Of a stretch of 64,000 bases of DNA, positions 8,961 to 17,486 are shown piece after piece. The stretch is from CAWIJJ01 sp963836405 (GTDB taxonomy: Bacteria; Acidobacteriota; Terriglobia; Bryobacterales; Bryobacteraceae). The DNA lies in NCBI GenBank assembly GCA_963836405.1, contig CAWIJL010000011.1:62001-126000 (forward strand). The letters are read 5' to 3'. A model generated the notes under the pieces. It saw only the letters and a list, made by a program, of their open reading frames with translations, did no database searches and was not told the origin of the DNA. A program made the position numbers and the translations under genes. How positions within the stretch are numbered: position 1 is the first letter of the stretch; each line of letters begins with the position of its first letter.

Positions 8961-10460
8961 ATGAACCTCGAAATCGATGGCGAGCGGCTGGATATCGCCG
9001 CCGTCTGCGCCGCCTCGCGGGAATGCACGTCGCATGTCGTGCTGTCGCCGGAAGCTGCTGCCCGGATGAACGCCTCGCGCGCCCTGATCGAACGCCTGGC
9101 CGCCGGCAGCGACGCGATCTACGCCGTGAATACCGGGGTCGGGCTGCTGGCCGATGTGCGCATCCCCCGCGAGGACCTGGATCGGCTTCAACGCAACGTG
9201 GTCCGCTCGCACGCCGCCGGAGTGGGCGAACCGCTGGCGCGCGACGTGGTCCGCGCCATGATGCTGATCCGCGCCAACGTTCTGGCCAAGGGCCTGTCGG
9301 GCATCCGGCCGCTGGTGGCGGAACGGTTGTGCGAGATGGTGAATCGAGGCGTCACCCCGGTGGTGCCTTCGCAGGGCAGCGTGGGCGCTTCGGGCGACCT
9401 CGCGCCGCTGGCGCACATCGCCCTGGTGCTGATCGGCGAAGGAGAGGCCGAATTCGACGGCGTGAATTTGCCTGGCGGCGAGGCGCTTGCCCGCGCCGGC
9501 ATCGAGCCCGTCGAACTGCACCCCAAGGAAGGCATCAGCCTGATCAACGGCACCCAGGCCATGCTGGCCGTGGGCTGCCTGGAAGTCGAAGCCGCGGACA
9601 TCCTCACCGGCACGGCGGACGTGATCTGCGCCCTCACCCTGGATGCCCTGCGCGGGACGCCCCGCGCTTTCGACGCGCGCATTCACGACGCCCGCCCGCA
9701 TCCCGGGCAAAAAGAAAGCGCGGCCCGCCTGCGCCGCCTGCTCGAGGGCAGCGAGATTCGCATGTCCCACATCGGCTGCCGCCGCGTCCAGGATGCGTAC
9801 TCGCTCCGCTGCGCTCCGCAGGTGCACGGCGCAGTGCGCGACGCGCTCGCCGAAGCCCGCCGCGTCTTCGCCATCGAACTCAATGCCGCCACCGACAACC
9901 CCCTGATCTTCGGAGACGAGATTTTCTCCGGCGGCAATTTCCATGGCGAGCCGCTCGCGTTTCAACTGGACTTTCTCGCGATCGCGCTGTCGGCGCTCGC
10001 CGGCATCTCCGAGCGTCGTATCGACCGCCTCGTGAATCCCGCGCTTAACGAGGAGCTTCCTCCTTTCCTCGCCGGACACGCCGGCCTCGAATCCGGGTTG
10101 ATGATGACGCAGGTTACCGCGGCGGCGCTGGTGGCCGAGAACCGCGTCCTGGCTCACCCCGCCTCCACCGGCAGCATCACCACCAGCGGCAACAAGGAGG
10201 ACTTCGTCAGCATGGGGATGACCGCCGCCGCCAAGCTTCAGCGCATCGTGCGCAACACCCGTGCGGTGCTGGCCGTCGAGGCGCTGGCCGCCGCCCGCGC
10301 CCTGGACCTGCTGGCGCCGCTCCGCTCGAGCCCCGCGCTCGAAGCCGTCCGCGCCCGCATCCGCGAGGTCTCGGCGCCCATCTCGGGCGACCGGGCGTTC
10401 CACAAGGACATCGTCGCCATCGAACGTCTGATCGCTGGCGGCGGCCTTCAGGTGGAGTAG
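8961..10460 (+). CDS. hutH: histidine ammonia-lyase
   Basis: 499 residues. It deaminates L-histidine to urocanate, the first step of histidine breakdown. The autocatalytic MIO cofactor triad Ala-Ser-Gly is at about residues 143-145 (GSVGASGDLAPLAH). The active-site tyrosine is in YAVNTGVGLLADV, and the family signatures QDAYSLRCAPQVHG and GNKEDFVSMGM are present. It starts only 8 bp after purF, so it probably belongs to the purine transcript, while the other hut genes are a separate operon at 40.8-45.1 kb. Related phenylalanine or tyrosine ammonia-lyases are possible, but the partner genes favour histidine. Confidence 0.92.
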   Translation: MNLEIDGERLDIAAVCAASRECTSHVVLSPEAAARMNASRALIERLAAGSDAIYAVNTGVGLLADVRIPREDLDRLQRNVVRSHAAGVGEPLARDVVRAMMLIRANVLAKGLSGIRPLVAERLCEMVNRGVTPVVPSQGSVGASGDLAPLAHIALVLIGEGEAEFDGVNLPGGEALARAGIEPVELHPKEGISLINGTQAMLAVGCLEVEAADILTGTADVICALTLDALRGTPRAFDARIHDARPHPGQKESAARLRRLLEGSEIRMSHIGCRRVQDAYSLRCAPQVHGAVRDALAEARRVFAIELNAATDNPLIFGDEIFSGGNFHGEPLAFQLDFLAIALSALAGISERRIDRLVNPALNEELPPFLAGHAGLESGLMMTQVTAAALVAENRVLAHPASTGSITTSGNKEDFVSMGMTAAAKLQRIVRNTRAVLAVEALAAARALDLLAPLRSSPALEAVRARIREVSAPISGDRAFHKDIVAIERLIAGGGLQVE

Positions 10461-11227
10461 ACCGACACCTGCGTGACGGTCCGGAATCCCATCCGTTCGT
10501 AAAGATGCAATCCGGCGGGCGTGGATTGGAGGATCGCGCGTTCCACCCCGTGCTCGCGCTGCGCCTCGTCCACCGCGTACCGCATGACCGTCTCTCCGTA
10601 TCCGCGCCGCTGGTGCTTCGGCAGGGTGGCCACATTGTAGACGCCGATAGCGGAGCCGCCCATGACGATAGCAGTGGTGGACACCGGCACATTCCCGGCA
10701 TAGCCCACGTACCCGGCAAAGCCGTTCCACACTCCGGCGCTGTCGAAGACCTCCTGAAACCAAATCGGAGGCACATGAAAACAGACCGATCCGATGGCGC
10801 AGAAGTCGTCGCGGCTGGCCGAATCCCCGACGCGCTTCACCACCATCGGCGGCGACGGCTTCACCGGCGGCAGAATGTGTTCGGCCACCATACCGGGAAG
10901 GTTGACGGAGTGGCGCAGCCCGTAATCCTCGAAGATCCGGCGCGACCGGCGGCGCGTCCGGGGCTCGGTGATGAAATCCTCGCAGACCCAGTAGGCCCAG
11001 CCGAGCCCGTGCGAGTTGAAGTACAGCGCCGGCAGCAGGATGCGCTGCGCCAGTTCCCCTGGACTCGAGACGGGCGCGGAGAGAAACGCCGCGTTGAACA
11101 TCTGAAAAGCCACCGCCGCCGAAGCGATGCTCACACCCTGGAGTTCGCGGACCTCGCCCACCCTGCGGCTGGCCGCGATCACGCGAAACGACTCGCGGAG
11201 GTTGTCCGCCACGTTCTCGAAAGTCAC
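10448..11227 (-). CDS. GNAT family N-acetyltransferase
   Basis: About 259 residues from a GTG at 11227. A longer frame to 11344 exists but would run into the preceding glycosidase gene. The N-terminal half (VADNLRESFRVIAASRRVGE, then GVSIASAAVAFQMFNAAFLS) is an accessory region. The C-terminal GNAT domain shows the acetyl-CoA loop in LPKHQRRGYGETVMRYAVDE and the closing GLHLYERMGFRTV. The acceptor substrate is not predictable. It starts 26 bp after the GH3 gene stop and overlaps the 3' end of hutH by 13 bp, tail to tail. The start choice is uncertain. Confidence 0.8.
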   Translation of the reverse strand: MTFENVADNLRESFRVIAASRRVGEVRELQGVSIASAAVAFQMFNAAFLSAPVSSPGELAQRILLPALYFNSHGLGWAYWVCEDFITEPRTRRRSRRIFEDYGLRHSVNLPGMVAEHILPPVKPSPPMVVKRVGDSASRDDFCAIGSVCFHVPPIWFQEVFDSAGVWNGFAGYVGYAGNVPVSTTAIVMGGSAIGVYNVATLPKHQRRGYGETVMRYAVDEAQREHGVERAILQSTPAGLHLYERMGFRTVTQVSVYST

Positions 11228-11253
11228 CGATTTCAGTATCGCGTACCCGGCGT

Positions 11254-14070
11254 CTACCGGCTCATGTCGGTGTCTGCCTGCAGCCGGAGATCGCGGGACG
11301 AAGCGCCCACAAACACGGTTCGCGCTCCCGCCGCCGTCTCCCACTTGTTCGCGGCCGTTGACCAGTACTGCAACCGCCGCGGCTCAACGTGCAGGCTCAC
11401 GGCCTTGGTCTGTCCCGCCGGTATGGTCACGCGGTCGAACTGCGCCAGCGCCTTCACCGCGAACATCGGCCCGGCCGGCGCATTCTTCGGCGCGCCCAGG
11501 TACACCTGCGGCACCTCGTCCCCCGCCACCTTGCCCGTGTTCCGGATGCCGAACGTCACATCCAGGCCGCCGTCCCGGGCGCGTGCCACCTTCAGCCCGG
11601 AATACTGGAACGTCGTGTAGGAAAGCCCATAGCCGAACGGAAACAGCGGCTTGATCTCCTGCTTGTCGAACCAGCGGTACCCGACGAAAATGCCTTCCGT
11701 GTACGTGGTCTTTCCCTCCACGCCGCTGTTGGTGCGCTCCGGGTGATTGGCGGGATCCTGCGCCACCATCTGGTCCATGCGTTCCGGCCAGGTGATGGGC
11801 AGGCGTCCGGCCGGGTTGGCCTTGCCCAGAAGGATATTGGCCGTGGCCGGACCGCCCTGGTCGCCCGGATACCACATCTGCAGGACGGCCTTCACTTTCG
11901 GCAGCCAGGGCATGGCGACCGGAAGCGCGGTGTTGAGAACGACAATCGTGTTCGGGTTGGCGTCGGCGATATCGGAAATGAACTTGTCCTGATTGTCGGG
12001 TAACTGAAACACCTGTGGCCTGTCGCGGCCCCAGGCAAACACCACCGCTTTCTTATTCTCGCGGGCGGCCTTGATCGCGGCGTCGTAGTTGGCTTTTTCC
12101 TGCTGCGGCGTCACCCACGCCAGGCGCACCTGCACGGGGTTCCCGAACGCTTCTCCGGTGGTAGTGACGGTGATGGGATGCGCGCCGGCCTTGAGTTCCA
12201 GGCGGGTACGCGAGTTATTCAGGTGGTCGGCCGTCGGCGTGATGTTGCCGCTGATGGGATGGGTTCCCCTCAGGCTGCCCACCGAGGGCGGAAGCTGCGG
12301 AGGAGGACCGGACGCGCCGCGCCCGCCTCCGAAACCGCGTCCGCCTCCGCCGCCCATCGCCACGCCGTCGATGGTCATGGTCGCCACCGTTCCGCGCGAC
12401 TGGAGTGCAATCGTGTACTCGCCGTCCGCCGCCACGTTCAGCGTGCCGGACCAGTTGTACGAGGTGCCCGCCGGCAGCGCTTTGGCGTTGGCGCTGGTGA
12501 AATTCAGTTGCGCGTCCGTCTGGGTCTGGCCCGATCCGGTGACGGTCCGTTGCAGCCCGCCGCCGAACGCGGACGCCGGAATCGGAGTGCCGTCGAAATC
12601 GTTGCCGGCGGCGTACGTCACTTTGCGGCCCGCGATCTTCTCGAGCGCCGGCACCGGTCCCACCTGGTGGTCCGGCAGGCCCATGGCGCGCTCACCGGAA
12701 ATCCCGATAGATACCAGGACGCCGCCGGTGGGCCCGATGAAGGCGGTGGAGCCCAGGTCGGCTGTGGTCAGCGGCAGCGCGTTGCCCTCATTCTTGAGCA
12801 GCGTGGCCGAGTCCTCCGCGGTCTTCTGCACGATGGGTGCGTTGAGCGCGTGTTCGGCCGGAGTAATTGTGTGCTTCTGTTTGCCGTTGAGGAAACCGAA
12901 TCTGTCCATCTGCACCAGGATGCGTCCCACCGCCATGGAGATCGTCTGTTCCTTGACCAGTCCCGATTTCACGGCCTCGAGCATACCCGCCGGCGCCGGA
13001 TCGCCCGCGCCGCGTCCGCCTCCGCCTCCACGTCCGCCGCGCCCGCCTTCGCCGCCGGCAGCCCGCTCTTCCGGCATCCCGCCGGCGATCGAGCCCGGCA
13101 TGAAGCCCTGCATGCCTCCGGGATTGGCCGCCGCCGCGCCGCCCGGTCCTGCTGCCGCGCCCCGTCCGCCGGCTCCCGGTGCCGCGCCACCGGCCGCACC
13201 CCGCCCGCCGCGTCCCTGTCCGGGAACGGCCGCAAAGAACGTGCCGCCCGGCATCTCCATGTCCAGGCCCTCGTTCACGAACATCGTGCCGTGGGTCGCT
13301 CCCCAATCCGAGGTGTTGAACCCCTTGAACCCGTACTCATCGCGGAATATCTTGTTCTGAAGTTCTCCGTTCCCGCAAGCGTAGGGGCCGTTGATCTTGT
13401 TATACGAGCACATCATGGAAGAGACGCCGATGCCGATGCTGTCGGCAAATGGCGCGATGTAGATCTCGCGCAGCGTCTGCGGGTCCACCACTACGTCGTT
13501 CCCCCCTTCATAGGCGACGAAGTGTTTGATCTGCGACATGATTCCTTCGCCCTGCGTGCCCGCAATCTGCGCCGCGGCAATCTGCCCGGTGAGGAACGGG
13601 TCCTCGCCGAAGGTATTGCTGGCGCGGCTGAAGGTAAAATCGCGGACGATATTGACGAAAGGTTCCAGCACCACGTCCTGGCCCATGGCCTTGGCGTCGC
13701 GCGCGATGACTATCCCGTTCTTTTTCGCCGTCTCGCGGCTCCATGTGGCCGCCACGCCCATGGTGGTTGTCATTCCGGTGGACCACACGTTCAGGGAAAT
13801 GCCCGGAGGGCCGTCCGTCAGGCGCAGCGAGGGAATGTTCAGGCGCGGCAGCCCCGGCCAGGTGCCGGCTCCGCCGATGCCGCTCGGCTGAGCTTCCGCC
13901 CCGCCGTGAATGAGCGCGATCTTCTCTTCCAGCGTCATCTGGCTGAGAAGCTTGTCCACACGGGCGTTCCCGGTTACCACGGGAGGATTGGGCGACTGGC
14001 CGATCAGGCCCGTCACGGCGATGCCGGCGAGAACGATGCCGAGAACGATCGGTGCGATGTGCGTGCGCAT
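11254..14070 (-). CDS. secreted glycoside hydrolase family 3 (beta-glucosidase/xylosidase type)
   Basis: 938 residues with a signal or anchor segment at residues 5-24. The GH3 N-terminal barrel is clear: LRLTDGPPGI, VVLEPFVNIVRD, EDPFLTGQ, KHFVAYEGGND and the nucleophile Asp255 in GFNTSDWGATHG. The (alpha/beta) second domain follows from about residue 400. A PA14-like carbohydrate-binding insert lies at roughly 510-600 (YNWSGTLNVAADGEYTIALQ). A fibronectin III-like domain closes the protein (FGIRNTGKVAGDEVPQVYLG). An odd low-complexity Gly/Ala/Arg stretch of about 75 residues (284-360) interrupts the first domain just after the nucleophile region. It probably hydrolyses plant-type beta-linked oligosaccharides; exact specificity is unknown. 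Confidence 0.93.
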   Translation of the reverse strand: MRTHIAPIVLGIVLAGIAVTGLIGQSPNPPVVTGNARVDKLLSQMTLEEKIALIHGGAEAQPSGIGGAGTWPGLPRLNIPSLRLTDGPPGISLNVWSTGMTTTMGVAATWSRETAKKNGIVIARDAKAMGQDVVLEPFVNIVRDFTFSRASNTFGEDPFLTGQIAAAQIAGTQGEGIMSQIKHFVAYEGGNDVVVDPQTLREIYIAPFADSIGIGVSSMMCSYNKINGPYACGNGELQNKIFRDEYGFKGFNTSDWGATHGTMFVNEGLDMEMPGGTFFAAVPGQGRGGRGAAGGAAPGAGGRGAAAGPGGAAAANPGGMQGFMPGSIAGGMPEERAAGGEGGRGGRGGGGGRGAGDPAPAGMLEAVKSGLVKEQTISMAVGRILVQMDRFGFLNGKQKHTITPAEHALNAPIVQKTAEDSATLLKNEGNALPLTTADLGSTAFIGPTGGVLVSIGISGERAMGLPDHQVGPVPALEKIAGRKVTYAAGNDFDGTPIPASAFGGGLQRTVTGSGQTQTDAQLNFTSANAKALPAGTSYNWSGTLNVAADGEYTIALQSRGTVATMTIDGVAMGGGGGRGFGGGRGASGPPPQLPPSVGSLRGTHPISGNITPTADHLNNSRTRLELKAGAHPITVTTTGEAFGNPVQVRLAWVTPQQEKANYDAAIKAARENKKAVVFAWGRDRPQVFQLPDNQDKFISDIADANPNTIVVLNTALPVAMPWLPKVKAVLQMWYPGDQGGPATANILLGKANPAGRLPITWPERMDQMVAQDPANHPERTNSGVEGKTTYTEGIFVGYRWFDKQEIKPLFPFGYGLSYTTFQYSGLKVARARDGGLDVTFGIRNTGKVAGDEVPQVYLGAPKNAPAGPMFAVKALAQFDRVTIPAGQTKAVSLHVEPRRLQYWSTAANKWETAAGARTVFVGASSRDLRLQADTDMSR

Positions 14071-14133
14071 GCGGGGCGCAACTCCTTTCCGAGTTCGAGA
14101 TCCCCGCTTCCGATTGCCGCTATTGTAGCGCCG

Positions 14134-16245
14134 TTACGCCTTCGCGAGCGCCGCTTTGACTCGCGCCGGCGTCGCGGGAAGCTGTTCCACCCGCGCGCCC
14201 ACGGCATCGAAGATGGCATTGGCCACCACCGCGCCCATGGGCACGATGGACAGTTCGCCCGCCCCCACCGCCGTCAATTCCCGGTTGTCCACCAGCACCG
14301 TCTCGATCTTCGGCAGCCAGGAGAACCGGGGCAGTTCGTAATCGCCGAAATTCCTGCTGAGGATCTCGCCCGACCGGAAGCGGATCTCCTCGCTCAGCGC
14401 GTAGCCGAGCCCCATCGTGACGCAGCCTTCGCACTGCTGGCGCAGTCCCTCCGGGTTGATCTGCACCCCCACGTCCACCGCCGTCAGGGCGCGCTTTACC
14501 TTGACCTCGCCCGTGGCCCGGTTCACCGCGGCCTCCACCATGTTGGCCGCGTAGCCGTTGGCGTAGATGCCGCAGGCCACGCCCACGCCGCGGCCGGTGG
14601 GCCCTTTGCCCGGGCGGTAGCCGAACTGCTTCACCGCCGCTTCCAGCACCCGGCGCATGCGCGGGTCCGACATGTTGTTGAGGCGGAACTCCACCGGGTC
14701 GATCCCGGCCTTCGCAGCCATGACATCCATCTGGCATTCCCGCGCGAACGTGTTGCTGTTATTTGCCGGCGCGCGCCACGGTCCTACCGGGAACGGGTGG
14801 ATCTGCACGGCCGGTCCGCGGCCGCCCGCGCCCATCCAGCCGCCCGCCGCCGCGGTCTGATAGTTCGGCACGTCGTAAAAGAACTTTCCCGAATCCGCGC
14901 CGGGACCGATGATGAACGAATCCCAGAACACCATCTTGCCGGCGGCGTCGATTCCGGAGCGGACCTGCATCACCGCGGCCGGGCGGAAGGCATCGTAGAA
15001 GAACTCTTCGCCGCGCGTGTACGCCACCTGCACCGGCTTGCCGGCCGCAATCGCCAGCCGCGCCGCTTCCACCGCGTACATCCCGTTGTCTGACTTACCT
15101 CCGAAACCGCCTCCCAGCAGTCCGGCGATCACCCGGACCTTCTCGCGCGGCAACTGAAGGGCTCGCGCCAGCGTATCCCGCACCGTGAACGGCGCCTGCG
15201 AACTGGCCCAGACCGTGAGCTTGCCGTTCTCCATCTGCGCCGTGGCGGTATGGGTTTCAATCGGCGCGTGGGCCACGTAGCTGTTGAGCCAGGTGTGCTC
15301 CACCACGGTGGCGGCTGCCTTTTCGCCCTCCGCTATGCTGCCCGTGCCGCTCTTGCGCGGTTCGCCGGCTGCTTTCACCATCGCTTCGAAAATGGTGGTG
15401 TCGGTGGCGCCCGCGGGTGCCGGCGTGAACTCGGCCTTCACCGCCTCCAGTGCTTCCGCCGCGATATCCGGCCGCTCGTGCAGCGTTGCCAGCAGGTCGC
15501 CTTCCCGCACCACGCGTACCCCTTTAATCTTTTCGGCGGCCGAAGTGTCCGCCGACTTCAGTGTCGCGCCCCGGGCGGGCGGGCGCAGGATGCTGCCGTA
15601 CAGCATGCCGGGAAGCCGGATATCGCCCGAAAATTTCGCTTTCCCGGTGATCTTCTCGAGCGCGTCCTTGCGCGGAAGCACTTTGCCGATCACCTGGAAG
15701 TCGCGATAAGACTTCACGGGACTGTTGGGAATCCACTTCTCGATGCGCTTGCCTTCCACCAAACGCCCGTAGGTGATGGACGCCGCCGCGTTGCCCGAAT
15801 CGACGATCACCCCCGCATTCACGCGCAACCGCTCCGCGGGAACGTTCAGCCGTTCCGCCGCCATGGCCAGAAGCACCGCGCGCGCCTCCGCGCCCGCCCG
15901 CCGCAGTTCCGGAACCGTGCGGGAGGTGGTCATCGACCCGTAAGTGCCGCCATTGTCCGGGCACAACTCGGTGTCGCCGGTCACCATATCGATTCGGTCG
16001 TACGGCACGTCGAGCTCTTCCGCCAGCACCGTGGCCAGGGACGTCTGCGACCCCTGTCCCATCTCCACCTTGCCCGTGAAACAGGTCACCCGCCCATCCT
16101 CGCCGATCTTGATGAAGGCGTTCATGTCGGCCGCGGCGCCGCCCATCGGACCCTGGGCTTCGGCATCCGGCGGCACTCTGAACAGCAGCACCAGTCCCGC
16201 GCCGGTAAACAGGAAGTCGCGCCGGCTGTGAAGATCGTTCGCCAT
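14134..16245 (-). CDS. molybdopterin-binding subunit of a xanthine dehydrogenase-family (IorB-like) oxidoreductase
   Basis: 703 residues. The frame extends upstream, but the start at 16245 forms a TGATG junction with the small subunit and gives a twin-arginine signal (SRRDFLFTGAGLVLLF), so the mature complex is probably periplasmic. Molybdenum hydroxylase landmarks are GKVEMGQGSQTSLATVLAEE, GGTYGSMTTSRTVPELRRAG, GLLGGGFGGKSDNGMYA and the catalytic-glutamate loop VGAGELSIVPMGAV. It is expected to hydroxylate an aldehyde or N-heterocycle. There is no FAD subunit nearby, as in the two-subunit isoquinoline 1-oxidoreductase group, so electrons may go to a cytochrome. Confidence 0.92.
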   Translation of the reverse strand: MANDLHSRRDFLFTGAGLVLLFRVPPDAEAQGPMGGAAADMNAFIKIGEDGRVTCFTGKVEMGQGSQTSLATVLAEELDVPYDRIDMVTGDTELCPDNGGTYGSMTTSRTVPELRRAGAEARAVLLAMAAERLNVPAERLRVNAGVIVDSGNAAASITYGRLVEGKRIEKWIPNSPVKSYRDFQVIGKVLPRKDALEKITGKAKFSGDIRLPGMLYGSILRPPARGATLKSADTSAAEKIKGVRVVREGDLLATLHERPDIAAEALEAVKAEFTPAPAGATDTTIFEAMVKAAGEPRKSGTGSIAEGEKAAATVVEHTWLNSYVAHAPIETHTATAQMENGKLTVWASSQAPFTVRDTLARALQLPREKVRVIAGLLGGGFGGKSDNGMYAVEAARLAIAAGKPVQVAYTRGEEFFYDAFRPAAVMQVRSGIDAAGKMVFWDSFIIGPGADSGKFFYDVPNYQTAAAGGWMGAGGRGPAVQIHPFPVGPWRAPANNSNTFARECQMDVMAAKAGIDPVEFRLNNMSDPRMRRVLEAAVKQFGYRPGKGPTGRGVGVACGIYANGYAANMVEAAVNRATGEVKVKRALTAVDVGVQINPEGLRQQCEGCVTMGLGYALSEEIRFRSGEILSRNFGDYELPRFSWLPKIETVLVDNRELTAVGAGELSIVPMGAVVANAIFDAVGARVEQLPATPARVKAALAKA

Positions 16246-16712
16246 CACGCACCCACCTTTCCGGCGGCTTCCTGAATCGCCGCCACAATCCGCACGTGTG
16301 CCCCGCACCGGCACAGGTTGTCCTCCATGTGGGCCAGGATCTGCGCCTCGGTCGGCTTCGGAGTCTTCTTGAGCAGGGCATAGGCGCTCATGATCATGCC
16401 CGGCGTGCAGAAGCCGCACTGGTACGCGTTGTGATTGAGGAACGCCTGCTGGATGGCGTGCAGTTGCGTTTCCCCCAGCCCTTCGATGGTCAGCACTTCC
16501 TTGCCCGCCACGTCGGCGGCCGGCGTCGAGCAGGAACGCACCGCCTTTCCGTTCACCACCACCGTGCAGGCGCCGCACACCGCTTCGCCGCATCCGTACT
16601 TGGTGCCCGTCAAGCCCAGGTCCGACCGCAGGACCCACAAAAGCATGCGCGTGTCCTCCACCGTCACGCGCGCAGGCTTGCCGTTCAGCCGGAAAGAAAT
16701 GGTTCGCTCCAT
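16245..16712 (-). CDS. 2Fe-2S subunit of a xanthine dehydrogenase-family (IorA-like) oxidoreductase
   Basis: 155 residues, the normal length. The plant-type ferredoxin cluster ligands are seen in KYGCGEAVCGACTVVVNGK plus the following RSCSTP. The second, helical 2Fe-2S domain carries YQCGFCTPGMIM and NLCRCGAHVRI. It passes electrons from the molybdenum subunit. It has no export signal of its own and would travel with the Tat-signalled partner. Its stop codon shares one base with the partner start (TGATG), so the two are translationally coupled, small subunit first. Confidence 0.95.
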   Translation of the reverse strand: MERTISFRLNGKPARVTVEDTRMLLWVLRSDLGLTGTKYGCGEAVCGACTVVVNGKAVRSCSTPAADVAGKEVLTIEGLGETQLHAIQQAFLNHNAYQCGFCTPGMIMSAYALLKKTPKPTEAQILAHMEDNLCRCGAHVRIVAAIQEAAGKVGA

Positions 16713-16868
16713 GGCGCCTCCTCTGTTCAGGATAATCCGGTCCGCAATGGTTTGTCCTGGGCCGCCCAGCCCGATGCTGTAGAGTATGGGAAGAAGAACC
16801 GTTACGAGACAGGACCGGCGTTACCGGTGAAAACCGCGCGACCGGCCGTCATATAGGGAAAATACAGG

Positions 16869-17393
16869 ATGAAAACGATTTTCATTTGCGCAATGGGGCT
16901 CATCGTTCTGGGCGGATCCGTGTTCGCCCAAAGTCCGCCGGCGGAGACTACCGCTACCATCGGCGGCAAGAACATCACCATCAAGTATTCCGCTCCTTCG
17001 GTTCGCGGCCGCCAGATTTTCGGCGACACCGGACTGGTGAGCAAAGACGCCACGTATCCGGTGTGGCGCGCGGGGGCGAATTCCGCCACGTCGCTCCACA
17101 CCGACGCCGATCTCGACCTGGGCGGCCTGTCCGTTCCCAAGGGCGACTACACCCTTTTCGTCAACGTGAAGGATCCAAACAACTGGGAACTGGTCGTGAA
17201 CAAGCAGACCGGACAGTGGGGCCTGACCTATAACCAGGGGCAGGACCTGGGCCGCGTCAAGATGACCATGTCCAAGCCGTCCTCCCCGGTGGAGGTTCTG
17301 AAGTACACCCTCTCGAGCACGGGCGGGAACCGCGGCAAGCTCCAGCTCGAGTGGGAAAACCACGTCGCCTCCGTCCCAATCACCGTAAAATAA
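16869..17393 (+). CDS. DUF2911 domain secreted protein
   Basis: 174 residues with signal peptide MKTIFICAMGLIVLGGSVFAQ. The body matches DUF2911: ITIKYSAPSVRGRQIFGD, VWRAGANSATSLHTDADLDL, VPKGDYTLFVNV, NNWELVVNKQTGQWG and a C-terminal strand EWENHVASVPITVK. The domain is common in Acidobacteriota and Bacteroidetes; its function is unknown, probably envelope-located. It is preceded by a short AT-rich leader and followed by a GC hairpin. Confidence 0.9.
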   Translation: MKTIFICAMGLIVLGGSVFAQSPPAETTATIGGKNITIKYSAPSVRGRQIFGDTGLVSKDATYPVWRAGANSATSLHTDADLDLGGLSVPKGDYTLFVNVKDPNNWELVVNKQTGQWGLTYNQGQDLGRVKMTMSKPSSPVEVLKYTLSSTGGNRGKLQLEWENHVASVPITVK

Positions 17394-17412
17394 AACGCCT
17401 CCAGCCACTTCG

Positions 17413-17438
17413 GGGACGCCGCCCATTCGCGGCGTCCC
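17413..17438 (+). terminator. perfect 10-bp GC hairpin, possible terminator
   Basis: GGGACGCCGC and GCGGCGTCCC form a perfect stem around CCATTC, 20 bp after the DUF2911 gene stop. There is no T-run after it, so intrinsic termination is uncertain; it may instead protect the 3' end of the message. Confidence 0.45.
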
Positions 17439-17486
17439 GCTCACCTCTATGCCGATTCAGATTCTTTTCCTGGCGGGCCCCGGCCG

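Noticed and set aside
12178..15093. 971-codon plus-strand ORF
   Set aside because: It runs antisense across the GH3 and molybdopterin-subunit genes, has no recognisable domain, and arises from GC-rich codon bias. The same holds for the long antisense frames over purL, purF, hutH, the SSS gene and hutU.
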